NCBI GenBank assembly: GCA_016721905.1
Contig: JADKHH010000029.1
Location: 1-64,000 of the forward strand
Length of the DNA: 64,000 bases
Origin: Candidatus Opimibacter skivensis
GTDB taxonomy: Bacteria > Bacteroidota > Bacteroidia > Chitinophagales > Saprospiraceae
Direction of reading: 5' to 3'
Shown here: piece after piece, positions 44,935 through 53,586 of the stretch
Layout of the letters: each line of letters opens with the position of its first letter
Position numbering within the stretch: position 1 is the first letter of the stretch
Notes under the pieces: model-generated
Told to the model about the DNA's origin: nothing
The model's input: the letters and a program-made list of their open reading frames with translations, nothing else
Database searches by the model: none
Position numbers and translations under genes: made by a program

Positions 44935-46896
44935 TCAACGGTTTTTAAATTGAGGCAGATTCGGATCCAGGGCTTTAGCAGTTTCAAAACTTGCATTCGC
45001 TCCGGCCGTATCACCTGCCTGACTCAAGGCTATGCCCAGGTTGTAATGCGCAGTTGCGTTTTTAGGTGCCAATTCGATTTCTTTCCTGAAATATTCAATG
45101 GCCTTTTGTGTGTCTCCGGCTTGTCCATGTGCCACACCTAGCAGCTGGTAAGTTTCATAATCATTTGGAAGATACTGGACAGCTTCCTGTAATAACGCAA
45201 TAGCGCCGCTAAGATTATGGTTTTTCTCGCCGTATATCTTGCCCTGGTCCCGCAGTGCCACACCCAGGTTCCGCTTTCCTTCACTATAGTTGGGATCCAT
45301 CTTGAGCACATGCCTGAAATAGGTAATAGCCTGGTCGAGATCTCCCAGGTGAAAAGAAGCATTGCCTAGTAACAGGTAACTCAGTTTATAGTTGGGATGG
45401 ATTTCAAGCGCTTCCTTCAGATAGATCTGAGCTTCGGTGAGCATTTCTTTTTTGACCACCGGATCCTTTTCATCTTCGGCACGCGTGACCAGGTCACCGC
45501 CCACTGCATTGAGTAGTTTAGCACTTCGCTGTGAGGTCTTGATATCGGTGGTGAACAGGGTGCTGTTGTCCTTCCATACCCTGCTGCGTATGAGTGTCCA
45601 ACCTCCAAAGGCTATCAGGATGGCAAGACTAATGCCCAGCGCGGCTTTGCGATTGGCAGAGTTGATAGCTAATGAAATAGCATATCCTGCGATCAAGGCA
45701 AATCCAATAGAAGGAAGAAAAGCAAATCGCTCAGACATATTAGTTCCGATCGGAAACACAATGTTTGAAGTGATGGACATGGTACAAACATAGAACAGAA
45801 TGCCATACGCCCACCACGATCGTGATTTCCAACCTCTGATGACTGCATACAGGAGGCCTAGCCACACTAGCAAGGAGAGGATGACCATTGGTTTCGACCA
45901 GGTCTGGATATCTATATGCCGGGGATAATAATCATGTGTTAATGGGTAAGGAAAGACAAGCAACTGCACATATTTGCCCATCGTGTAGACAATCGTTGCT
46001 GTTTTTTCTCCAACCGAAAAAGGAACATAGGTACCATTTTCTACTTTGAGAAATGGATTGTTCATCAGCTCCTTTGGCGGTTCGCCGGCACTGAATCCGG
46101 TGACTGATCCTCTGATCAGGATAAATAAAACGGAGGCAGCCACGATCGGCCAGAGGTTGCTTAGCCATTTGACAGAAGTGTCTTTACCATACCACCATAG
46201 GGTCAGTGGTGCCACCGCCAGCATCGTGATGATGTTTTCCTTTGCCAGGAGGCCTAATAGAAACACAAGTCCAGCCAGGCTACGCAGCAACATTGGTTTG
46301 GGATGATTAATGCTTTTCAACATCAACCACAATCCGCCTATGGCTCCCATGGCTGCGATGATTTCATCCCGGCCTTTGATATTGGCCACTGCTTCTGTAT
46401 GGATTGGGTGCAGGGCAAAGATGAGGGCGGAAAACAAGGCTACTTGTAGCGCTGTGGTGGAGGATAGGCGAGGGGTCAGGAGTTGCCGCAAAAATCCGAA
46501 AAGGATCCAGCATAGCAGCCCGTAAAAAAGTGCGCTGATAAAGTGGCTGAGCCAGGGGTTATTGCCTGCTATTTCATATTCGATCGCAAACATAGCAGGG
46601 GTCAGCGGTCTGTATCGACCACCACTGACAAGCCTGGTCTTCGTTTGATCTTTAAAATAACCGTAAAAGGTATCGTACTTGAAGAGGCCGGCGATGCCCT
46701 TGACCCCTTCTTTGGTAAACATATTGTCATTGATGACGATGGCATCATCCTGGGTGTACTCAAACGATACCGTCTGTGCATACAGTAATGTGCCCAGCAA
46801 TGCCAGTATGGGGCCCATGCGGTTGATGGGGATACCAAACAAGGTGTTCGGGTAGTCTTCCTTTTTATTCTTTTTCGCTTCTTTTGCCAAGGTCAT
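44935..46896 (-). CDS. TPR-tailed polytopic membrane glycosyltransferase-like protein (TMTC-like)
   Basis: The 653-residue protein has an N-terminal membrane half with about 11 helices (ILALLGTLLYAQTV, SALFYGLLCWILFGF and so on) and the periplasmic loop ALIFALHPIHTEAVANIKGR, DEIIAAMGA, which is the mark of TMTC/GT105-like O-mannosyltransferase relatives. The C-terminal 200 residues form about five TPR units (LSYLLLGNASFHLGDLDQAI, YFRHVLKMDPNYSEGKRNLG, TYQLLGVAHGQAGDTQKAIE). It probably transfers or handles a sugar on exported proteins or lipids. The gene lies 10 bp upstream of the GH3/beta-lactamase gene in the same direction, so the three genes down to 40750 form one operon. Confidence 0.85.
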   Translation of the reverse strand: MTLAKEAKKNKKEDYPNTLFGIPINRMGPILALLGTLLYAQTVSFEYTQDDAIVINDNMFTKEGVKGIAGLFKYDTFYGYFKDQTKTRLVSGGRYRPLTPAMFAIEYEIAGNNPWLSHFISALFYGLLCWILFGFLRQLLTPRLSSTTALQVALFSALIFALHPIHTEAVANIKGRDEIIAAMGAIGGLWLMLKSINHPKPMLLRSLAGLVFLLGLLAKENIITMLAVAPLTLWWYGKDTSVKWLSNLWPIVAASVLFILIRGSVTGFSAGEPPKELMNNPFLKVENGTYVPFSVGEKTATIVYTMGKYVQLLVFPYPLTHDYYPRHIDIQTWSKPMVILSLLVWLGLLYAVIRGWKSRSWWAYGILFYVCTMSITSNIVFPIGTNMSERFAFLPSIGFALIAGYAISLAINSANRKAALGISLAILIAFGGWTLIRSRVWKDNSTLFTTDIKTSQRSAKLLNAVGGDLVTRAEDEKDPVVKKEMLTEAQIYLKEALEIHPNYKLSYLLLGNASFHLGDLDQAITYFRHVLKMDPNYSEGKRNLGVALRDQGKIYGEKNHNLSGAIALLQEAVQYLPNDYETYQLLGVAHGQAGDTQKAIEYFRKEIELAPKNATAHYNLGIALSQAGDTAGANASFETAKALDPNLPQFKNR

Positions 46897-46908
46897 TCGG
46901 TAAAAATA

Positions 46909-47265
46909 TTAGTATTCCCTGATCAATACTTCAGTTGGCACATCCAGAGTGTCATGAATTTTCCGGATCATGTCAAGATTGAGTTTGCGCTTCCTGTTGA
47001 GGATTTCGCTTACCCGACTCTTTAATCCAAGGATGGAGGCAAGATCTTTTTGTTTGTATCCAAGCTGGTCCATCCTGAATTTGATAGCTTCAATCGGATC
47101 AGGCAAATCAATGGGATATCGCTCTTTTTCATACAGATCAATGAGTAGAGAAAGCAACTCAAGTTCCTTTCCTTCTTTGGAACCTTTCTTTGACTCAAAA
47201 ATTACTTCAAGTCTTGATAAAGCCTGTTTGTATTCTTTTTCATTCTTGATAATCGTCCATTCCAT
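46909..47265 (-). CDS. higA: HigA-type antitoxin with XRE helix-turn-helix
   Basis: The 118-residue protein has an N-terminal helical part (EYKQALSRLEVIFESKKGSK) that binds toxin in this family, then a helix-turn-helix (FRMDQLGYKQKDLASILGLK, SRVSEILNRKRKLNLDMIRK). The order toxin-then-antitoxin is typical of higBA. It starts 5 bp after higB ends, so the two are cotranscribed. It should repress its own promoter, and a 15-bp perfect palindrome sits upstream of higB. The downstream TPR gene begins only 12 bp after higA, so read-through from this TA promoter could reach it. Confidence 0.9.
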   Translation of the reverse strand: MEWTIIKNEKEYKQALSRLEVIFESKKGSKEGKELELLSLLIDLYEKERYPIDLPDPIEAIKFRMDQLGYKQKDLASILGLKSRVSEILNRKRKLNLDMIRKIHDTLDVPTEVLIREY

Positions 47266-47270
47266 AAATC

Positions 47271-47564
47271 TTATATTGACTGAGCGTCTATTTTATCATA
47301 TTGTTGATGATTGCCAATGAATCGAATCCAGACAATTTTATGTTCATAATTAATGCGCACTACCAGACGATAGGTATTCCCTTTTATATTGAAAACCACC
47401 CTATTACCTTTTAGTATACTGGCACTCGGATACTTTAACTTTACGCTTGTTGGTCCTGTCCAATTAGCCCCCTCAGCTTCTCTATACCATGATTTTAAAG
47501 GTTGTTCACAATCCTTGTGTTTCGCCCAGTATTCGCGCAAAGTTGCTTTGGCAATTATTCTCAC
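47271..47564 (-). CDS. higB: HigB-type mRNA interferase toxin
   Basis: The 97-residue protein begins MRIIAKATLREYWAKHKDCE and carries SWYREAEGANWTGPTSVKLK, then GNRVVFNIKGNTYRLVVRIN and VWIRFIGNHQQYDKIDA. These are the conserved blocks of the HigB_toxin family, which cuts mRNA on the ribosome. Translation starts at a GTG (47562-47564). A TACCTTTA promoter box ends only 5 bp before it, which implies a very short or absent leader. Confidence 0.92.
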   Translation of the reverse strand: MRIIAKATLREYWAKHKDCEQPLKSWYREAEGANWTGPTSVKLKYPSASILKGNRVVFNIKGNTYRLVVRINYEHKIVWIRFIGNHQQYDKIDAQSI

Positions 47565-47568
47565 AGCA

Positions 47569-47598
47569 TAAAGGTATATACAGTTCCCAAATTGGGAA
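47569..47598 (-). promoter_or_regulatory. higBA promoter and palindromic operator
   Basis: On the minus strand TACCTTTA (47569-47576) is a -7 box. Just upstream, TTCCCAAATTGGGAA (47584-47598) is a perfect palindrome with 7-bp arms, placed between the -7 and -33 positions where HigA binding would block polymerase. Confidence 0.65.
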
Positions 47599-47761
47599 TT
47601 TATTCTGATATAGGGCTGAAATCCAGAGTAAAAAAAACCAAATTTTCCAATACATGTTGAGGATGACGGAATCCTTTAACGATCAAAGGTCCAAATGGTG
47701 AGGATTAGACAAACACCTGCTACCTTTATCACCTTCTAAATACACCACGAAAATACTGTTC

Positions 47762-50566
47762 ATGGCCCGTCCCACATTATACCTCCTTGATGCTTATGCC
47801 CTGATTTTCAGAGCCTATTATGCCTTTTTCCGCAATCCGCGGATCAATAGTAAAGGCCTGAATACCAGCGCCATGTTTGGATTCGTCAATGCCCTCGAGG
47901 AGGTGCTCAACAACCGGAAGCCGTCCCACATCGCCGTCTGTTTTGACCACAAATCACCCAATGTGCGCGTACAGGAGTTCCCATACTACAAGGCCAACAG
48001 GCAGGAGACACCCGAGGATATCCGGATAGCAGAGCCTTATATCCGCAGCATTATTGAGGCCTATGGAATCCCGATCATCGAAGCGCCCGGCTACGAAGCA
48101 GATGATGTCATCGGTACCCTCGCCAAAAGAGCGGAGCAGGAAGGCTATACCGTCTATATGGTCACCCCTGATAAGGATTTCGGGCAATTGGTTTCCGAGC
48201 ACATTTTCATGTACAAGCCTGCCAAACAAGGCAATGGACCTGAAATATGGGGACCGAAAGAAGTGTGCGAAAATTATGGGATCAAACGCCCGGAACAGGT
48301 CATCGATATCCTCGGTCTCATGGGTGATGCAGTGGATAATATTCCAGGCGTGAAGGGCATCGGCGAAAAAGGTGCATCCAAACTCATCCACGAATGGGAC
48401 ACGATCGAAAATATCTATGCCAACATCGATCAATTTAAAGGAAGCACAAAAGAAAAACTCGAAGCGAGCAGGCAAGCTGCCTTTGATTCTAAAAAGCTGG
48501 CCACCATCCTCCTTGATGCACCTGTTCCGTTCGAACATGACCGCCTGATCCTTGATCCACCGGATGCAGAAAAATTATCATCCATCTTTGCCGAACTTGA
48601 ATTCAAGACTCTCGGTAAGCGAATCCTTGGTGAAAATTTTGAAGTCAATGTAGCCGCACCATCAGCGCCGAAAGCAAACACCGGAGCAGTGCAAGGCAAC
48701 CTGTTTGAACAACCCGGTGAAGAATCAGATGAAAACTATACGCCAACTGCCGGAAAGAATATTCATAACACACCGCACACCTATCATGCTGTAAGCACGG
48801 AAGCAGAGCGTCAGGCTTTGATTGAAAAATTACTGGCTGCAAAAGAATTTGCTTTCGATACTGAGACGACAGGGCTCGAAGTGGAAATGGAAATCGTGGG
48901 GATGTCTTTTTCTATTACACCTGGTGAAGCTTACTATGTCCCTTGTCCCCCTGAGTTTGAAAAAGCAAAGGCTGTCGTGCAGTCATTCGAAAAAGTATTT
49001 ACTAATCCGAATGCATTAAAGATCGGGCACAACATCAAGTTTGACATGAAAGTGTTACGACTCTATGATGTCATTGTTGCTGATCCGATTTATGATACGA
49101 TGGTGGCGCACTTTATTGCAGACACGCATGTGCGTCACAAGATGGATGTGATGGCCGAAGCTTATCTGGGCTATTCACCGGTATCTATCGAGGAGCTGAT
49201 CGGCAAGAAAGGAAAAAATCAACTTTCGATGCAGGACATCGGCCTCGAAAAAATCACAGAGTATGCGGCTGAAGATGCTGATGTCACTTTACAACTCAAG
49301 GCAGTTACCGATAAGCAGATCGAGGCCATACATGCAGAGGATCTGATTTATAAAATGGAATTCCCTTTGATCCATGCGCTCACCGCGATGGAGTTTGAAG
49401 GCATCGGACTTGATGTTCCGTTTCTCAATGAATATTCGAAGACCCTCGGAGTGGAGCTGTATGACATGCGCGACAAGATTTACAAGATCAGTGGCGTGGA
49501 GTTCAATATTGATTCGCCAAAACAGATGGGAGATATCCTGTTTGATCACCTGAAGATCCCCTACGAAGGCACTAAAACTAAAACAGGTCAGTATGGTACG
49601 AGTGAAGATATCCTGGCACCATTGCAAGACAAGTATGAGATCATCGATCATATCCTCAATTACCGCGAGCTCACCAAACTGAAATCAACCTACATCGATG
49701 CTTTGCCATCGCTGATCAATCCAAGGACAGGCAGGGTGCATACTACATTCGGGCAGACCATTGCAGCCACAGGACGTCTCGCATCCAACAATCCGAATCT
49801 CCAAAACATTCCTATCCGCACAGATCGTGGAAAAGAAATCCGTAAAGCGTTTATTCCTCGCAATAGTGACTACCTGATTCTCTCTGCGGATTATTCGCAG
49901 ATCGAATTGCGGATTATCGCGGCGATCACACAGGATGAGGGCATGATGGAGGCCTTCAGGGCAGGAGAAGATATCCATGCATCTACTGCTTCAAAAGTAT
50001 TTGGTGTGCCATTAGCCGATGTCACCAAGGAAATGCGCCGACGCGCTAAGGCCGTCAATTTTGGTTTAGCATACGGACAATCTGCCTTTGGTCTTTCACA
50101 GACATTGGGCATCTCCCGCAGTGAGTCGAAAGAAATCATCGACAATTATTTTGAAAAATTTCCGGGCATCAAAAATTACATGACCGAAACGGTCGCCTTC
50201 GCCCGCGAACATGGATACATCGAGACAATCATGAAGCGCCGTCGCTACCTGCGCGATATCAATTCAAAAAATCAAACCGTCCGTTCACAAGCAGAGCGAA
50301 ATGCGATCAACTCTCCGATCCAAGGCTCAGCAGCCGACATGATCAAGCTCGCCATGATCCACATCTATGATGAGATGCTCCATCGCAATCTCAAATCCAA
50401 GATGCTCCTCCAGGTGCATGACGAATTGGTCTTCGATGTCCACAAGACCGAGCAGGACGAACTCCGCGCATTGGTCGAAGACAAGATGAAGCATGCCTTG
50501 CCTGATCTGCCGGTGCCTGTTGAAGTGGGAATGGGAGTTGGGGAGAATTGGCTCGAAGCACATTGA
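47762..50566 (+). CDS. polA: DNA polymerase I
   Basis: This enzyme fills gaps and removes RNA primers during replication and repair. The 934-residue protein has a 5' nuclease domain (residues 1-290: LLDAYALIFRAYYAFF, GYEADDVIGTLA, VTPDKDFGQLV, GVKGIGEKGASKLI). The 3'-5' proofreading domain (about 340-540) is intact, with FDTETTGLE holding the Asp-x-Glu pair and AAEDADVTLQL holding a further acidic ligand. The polymerase domain has motif A LSADYSQIELRI, motif B RRRAKAVNFGLAYGQS and motif C QVHDELVFDV. It is full length and in one frame. A TACCTTTA box lies about 34 bp before the ATG, and a long palindrome follows the stop. Confidence 0.97.
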   Translation: MARPTLYLLDAYALIFRAYYAFFRNPRINSKGLNTSAMFGFVNALEEVLNNRKPSHIAVCFDHKSPNVRVQEFPYYKANRQETPEDIRIAEPYIRSIIEAYGIPIIEAPGYEADDVIGTLAKRAEQEGYTVYMVTPDKDFGQLVSEHIFMYKPAKQGNGPEIWGPKEVCENYGIKRPEQVIDILGLMGDAVDNIPGVKGIGEKGASKLIHEWDTIENIYANIDQFKGSTKEKLEASRQAAFDSKKLATILLDAPVPFEHDRLILDPPDAEKLSSIFAELEFKTLGKRILGENFEVNVAAPSAPKANTGAVQGNLFEQPGEESDENYTPTAGKNIHNTPHTYHAVSTEAERQALIEKLLAAKEFAFDTETTGLEVEMEIVGMSFSITPGEAYYVPCPPEFEKAKAVVQSFEKVFTNPNALKIGHNIKFDMKVLRLYDVIVADPIYDTMVAHFIADTHVRHKMDVMAEAYLGYSPVSIEELIGKKGKNQLSMQDIGLEKITEYAAEDADVTLQLKAVTDKQIEAIHAEDLIYKMEFPLIHALTAMEFEGIGLDVPFLNEYSKTLGVELYDMRDKIYKISGVEFNIDSPKQMGDILFDHLKIPYEGTKTKTGQYGTSEDILAPLQDKYEIIDHILNYRELTKLKSTYIDALPSLINPRTGRVHTTFGQTIAATGRLASNNPNLQNIPIRTDRGKEIRKAFIPRNSDYLILSADYSQIELRIIAAITQDEGMMEAFRAGEDIHASTASKVFGVPLADVTKEMRRRAKAVNFGLAYGQSAFGLSQTLGISRSESKEIIDNYFEKFPGIKNYMTETVAFAREHGYIETIMKRRRYLRDINSKNQTVRSQAERNAINSPIQGSAADMIKLAMIHIYDEMLHRNLKSKMLLQVHDELVFDVHKTEQDELRALVEDKMKHALPDLPVPVEVGMGVGENWLEAH

Positions 50567-50570
50567 CAGG

Positions 50571-50636
50571 AAAATGCAAAAAGGAGAGATGTACGGACAG
50601 GACGCGTCCTGTCCGTACATCTCTCTTTTTGCATTT
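50571..50636. terminator. 66-nt near-perfect palindrome after polA
   Basis: The arms pair from AAAATGCAAAAA through GAGAGATGTACGGACAGGAC to a GC centre at 50604-50605, with one bulged G. The polA-strand arm ends in a T run (TCTCTCTTTTTGC), so it can act as a terminator starting 4 bp after the stop. Confidence 0.8.
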
Positions 50637-50647
50637 TCAATACCGCT

Positions 50648-50668
50648 GGTTCAAGTCTTCAGACTTGA
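50648..50668. repeat. AAGTC hairpin
   Basis: TTCAAGTCTTCAGACTTGA, a single member of the composite hairpin family, lies between polA and the next gene. Confidence 0.75.
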
Positions 50669-50702
50669 TTTATATTTGCACTCCTTTTAAAAGAGACATC
50701 AA

Positions 50703-51990
50703 ATGATCAGCATCCTCCGCACTGCCTTTTTGCGTTCAACTCACGCACAGATTCCACTGACCATTACGGAATTTGACTTTGCCGCAACGCCCTTGATCAA
50801 TATTGCAGTGGGCGATGCAGATGCCAATGGCAGGAAAGATATCTATGTAGTAGCTGAGGGAGCCCAAAGATTACCCGCCTTACGAATCTTGGAAATGGAA
50901 CGGCGTTTACGACCACATTACCTGGCGTTAACAAAGCAGCCGAGCGTTGGTGTCTTTCTCTCAAGGGGTGATGATCTGTACCGAGGGGACATGGGTATGT
51001 ATACCCTGTATAGCAAGGACGAATGGAATGCTGAAAAGAAGGATGGCCCGGTGCTCCTCGATACGATTGGAGGTATCGAACAGGCCCATCTTAAGTCCTT
51101 TAATTATCCTCGCCTGGTGTTGACTTCCGATACTGCTGGTGATCTCCATTTTGTAGAGATCATCAATGGATCTTTCAATGTCATCTTTGCTATCAGTAGT
51201 TACTCCATTAATACTTCCATTACACCTGGTCAAATGAGTTCTTTTGTCCGGGGTGATACGATCACTTATTTTGTGCCTGATGTCCCATCCGGTCAGTTGC
51301 TCAAAGGAACAGTCATTTGGAATTCTGCAATTAACCAACTGTTTTACCAGGAACCACTTGAGGTCATGGATGCAGATTTGCAGCACCCGGTTGCTTCGTT
51401 CACTTACACAGATGCAGCTGGATCACAATTGCTGTTTGTGCTCGATACGGGAACAAACGAAATCTATAAGTATGTTTTTCAAGGAGACTCATTTGTGAAG
51501 ACCACTATTGATGCCGCCTTGACATCGCCTTCCCTGATGTCCTTTGGGTATCTTGATAATGATACCTTGCGGATCTGTGGTAGCGATGGCAGCAACTAGG
51601 GCTCTTCAATGCACCTTCAAGAGGCTTGCAACCGGAATTGATCATGAGTTATGATGAGCCTATCGGTGAGTTCTATCTCGCTGATTTCAATAACGACGGT
51701 ATCGATGATATAGTCAGTGTTCCTGTCTCTCGTAATAAAGTACTTGTATCGAGAAATGATATTCTCTCCGGTACGCAGCCAGTTGAATCTTTGCCTTTTG
51801 GATACTGGCCAAATCCTGCCAGACAGGAGCTATACTTCAACCCGCCACACCTGCTGGGTTAAAATCATTGCGCGGATGGCGTCATCGCACCCAAATTGCA
51901 GATGGGTCATTGGCTCAATGGATCCCCGGGTGTACTGATCAGACTGACGATTCCGGTGTTCGACAAAGTGGATCCAACAATAGTGCCCTT
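50703..51990 (+). CDS. Secreted VCBS/FG-GAP repeat protein, frameshifted
   Basis: The main frame (50703-51599) starts MISILRTAFLRSTHAQIPLT, a leader that looks frameshifted from a signal peptide. It continues with FDFAATPLINIAVGDADANG then RKDIYVVAEG, an FG-GAP/VCBS calcium-binding blade. A shift near 51597 leads into GEFYLADFNNDGIDDIVSVP, another blade with the Asp-rich loop, then FGYWPNPARQELYFNP, which resembles the start of a T9SS sorting domain. Further shifts near 51860 and 51930 lead to a strand ending IRLTIPVFDKVD. The restored protein of about 430 residues would be a surface beta-propeller-like protein. The end coordinate is approximate, since the last codons run into a hairpin repeat. 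Confidence 0.65.
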
Positions 51991-51997
51991 TATCTTG

Positions 51998-52132
51998 TTC
52001 AAGTCTCAGACTTGAATGCAATATCTTTGCGTCTCCAGACGCTAGAGTAAAATCATGCTCTATAATTACCTCTCACGCTCTCCTCTCACTCTCTCACCTC
52101 TCACTCTCTCACTCTCTCACTCTCTCACGTTC
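51998..52132. repeat. AAGTC/GCGTC hairpin pair and CTCTCACTCT microsatellite
   Basis: TTCAAGTCTCAGACTTGAA at 51998-52016 and GCGTCTCCAGACGC at 52029-52042 are joined by TGCAATATCTTT. Positions 52067-52130 are CTCTCACTCTCTCAC repeats. Confidence 0.8.
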
Positions 52133-53254
52133 TCACACGTATTTCTGCGCAGCAGAAATAAACGCCTCCATCTCTTCCGTCGTCCCGATACTCACCCTCG
52201 TCCATCCTGGCCAATAATCATAACTGCGGATGAGGATATCTTCTTTTTCCATGGCTTCGACTGGATCCATGCTAAACTTATCATTCCTGAAAAAAACGAA
52301 GTTGGCTGCAGAAGGCATGTATTCCACACCCCATTTATCAAAAGCTTTGCAGACCATCTCACGGCCTTCGATTATTTTCCTGCGGCTGTAGGCTTCAAAT
52401 TCAGCGTCCTTGAGACAGGCGATCGCTGCATTGGCAGAAGCCGAAGAGATCGTCATGCCTCTGCCGATATGAAAATTAGCAAGGAGTTCGATAGTGACCG
52501 GATTTGCAATCGCATAGCCAATGCGCAAACCCGCCAGTCCATGTACTTTTGAAAACGTACGGCCCACGATGATATTCGGATTACTGTCCACCAGCGATGC
52601 CATACTGCTCGCACGACCATTTGGACTGAGTTCGATATAGGCTTCGTCCACATATACAGGATATTTTTTGGACTGCGTCTCACAGAAGGACTGCAATTCA
52701 GCCGTAGGTATTTCGATACCGGTTGGATTGTTAGGGTTGCAGACAAAAATGAGTTTTGTATTTGAACCACAAGCTTTATCAAGTCCGTTGAGATCATATT
52801 GGTAGGTTGAGGTCAATGGTGTTCTTGCCCAATTACATCCAAGGCGTTCGGCGTAGGCCAACATAAAATCAAAAGTCGGATGGCATGCGACTACTTCACC
52901 TCCTTGTAATCCATACGTAAGGCCTACCAGTCCGAGAAGTTCCGTAGATCCGGCGGTCAGTAATATATGTTCAGGTGTCAGGTTCTCACGCCTGGCGATC
53001 TCCTCTCTCAGTGAGGCCATGAAATGCCGGGGATATCGGTTGGCTTCATTGAGGCTGTCCATCACTGCTTCACGAGCTGCCTCACTGGGTCCGTAAGCAT
53101 TCTCATTAGAATTGAGCCGGATGATACCTGCCGGAAATGGTGAGGCAGATTTCGAAGTATACTGGTCGGGCTGGTACCAGCGGCTTACAGGTAGGATAGC
53201 TGCAGCCATTGCGCTGCGTTGGAGCCAGGAGCGGCGGGAGAGATTAGTGGTCAT
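52133..53254 (-). CDS. Histidinol-phosphate aminotransferase-like protein with Tat signal
   Basis: The start is set at Met 53254 (MTTNLSRRSWLQRSAMAAAI); codons upstream are GTTGATGGGTTGAT repeat. The 373-residue protein is a fold-type I PLP aminotransferase of the HisC group, with RLNSNENAYGPSEAAREAVM, LTAGSTELLGLVG, VCNPNNPTGIEI, YVDEAYIELSP and TFSKVHGLAGLRIGYA, whose Lys holds PLP. The N-terminus SRRSWLQ followed by a hydrophobic stretch is a twin-arginine export signal, so it should work in the periplasm, unlike true HisC. No other his genes are nearby. The substrate is unknown. Confidence 0.85.
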   Translation of the reverse strand: MTTNLSRRSWLQRSAMAAAILPVSRWYQPDQYTSKSASPFPAGIIRLNSNENAYGPSEAAREAVMDSLNEANRYPRHFMASLREEIARRENLTPEHILLTAGSTELLGLVGLTYGLQGGEVVACHPTFDFMLAYAERLGCNWARTPLTSTYQYDLNGLDKACGSNTKLIFVCNPNNPTGIEIPTAELQSFCETQSKKYPVYVDEAYIELSPNGRASSMASLVDSNPNIIVGRTFSKVHGLAGLRIGYAIANPVTIELLANFHIGRGMTISSASANAAIACLKDAEFEAYSRRKIIEGREMVCKAFDKWGVEYMPSAANFVFFRNDKFSMDPVEAMEKEDILIRSYDYWPGWTRVSIGTTEEMEAFISAAQKYV

Positions 53255-53586
53255 TGTTTTATTGTTGATGTGTTGATGGGTTGATAAGTTGATGTGTTGA
53301 TAAGTTGATTTGTTGATGGGTTGATTTGTTGATGGGTTGATTTGTTGATTGGTTAATGAGTTTGGGTAAATGTTAAATGTTAAAATGGTTATCGGTAATC
53401 GGTAAATGTTCGAAATCATTTTATTGACTGAAAGCTGAAAGCTGACGGCTGATAGCTCACAGATGATAGCTGACGGCTGATAGCCCCTTCGGCCTCTTTC
53501 GCCTCTTCAGCCCTTTCAGCCCCTTCAGCCTTTTCTATCTCTTAACCCTTTTCCTTTGCCTAAATTTATGCCAAAATCTGAGGATT
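53255..53586. repeat. GTTGATGGGTTGAT and GCTGATAGCTGACG word repeats
   Basis: Positions 53265-53360 are degenerate copies of TTGATGGGTTGATTTG; 53425-53480 are AGCTGACGGCTGATAGC copies; 53490-53545 are CTTTCAGCCCCTTC copies. Three word families follow one another between the divergent hisC-like and lpxD genes. A TAAATTTA box at 53561-53568 may be the lpxD promoter. Confidence 0.65.
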
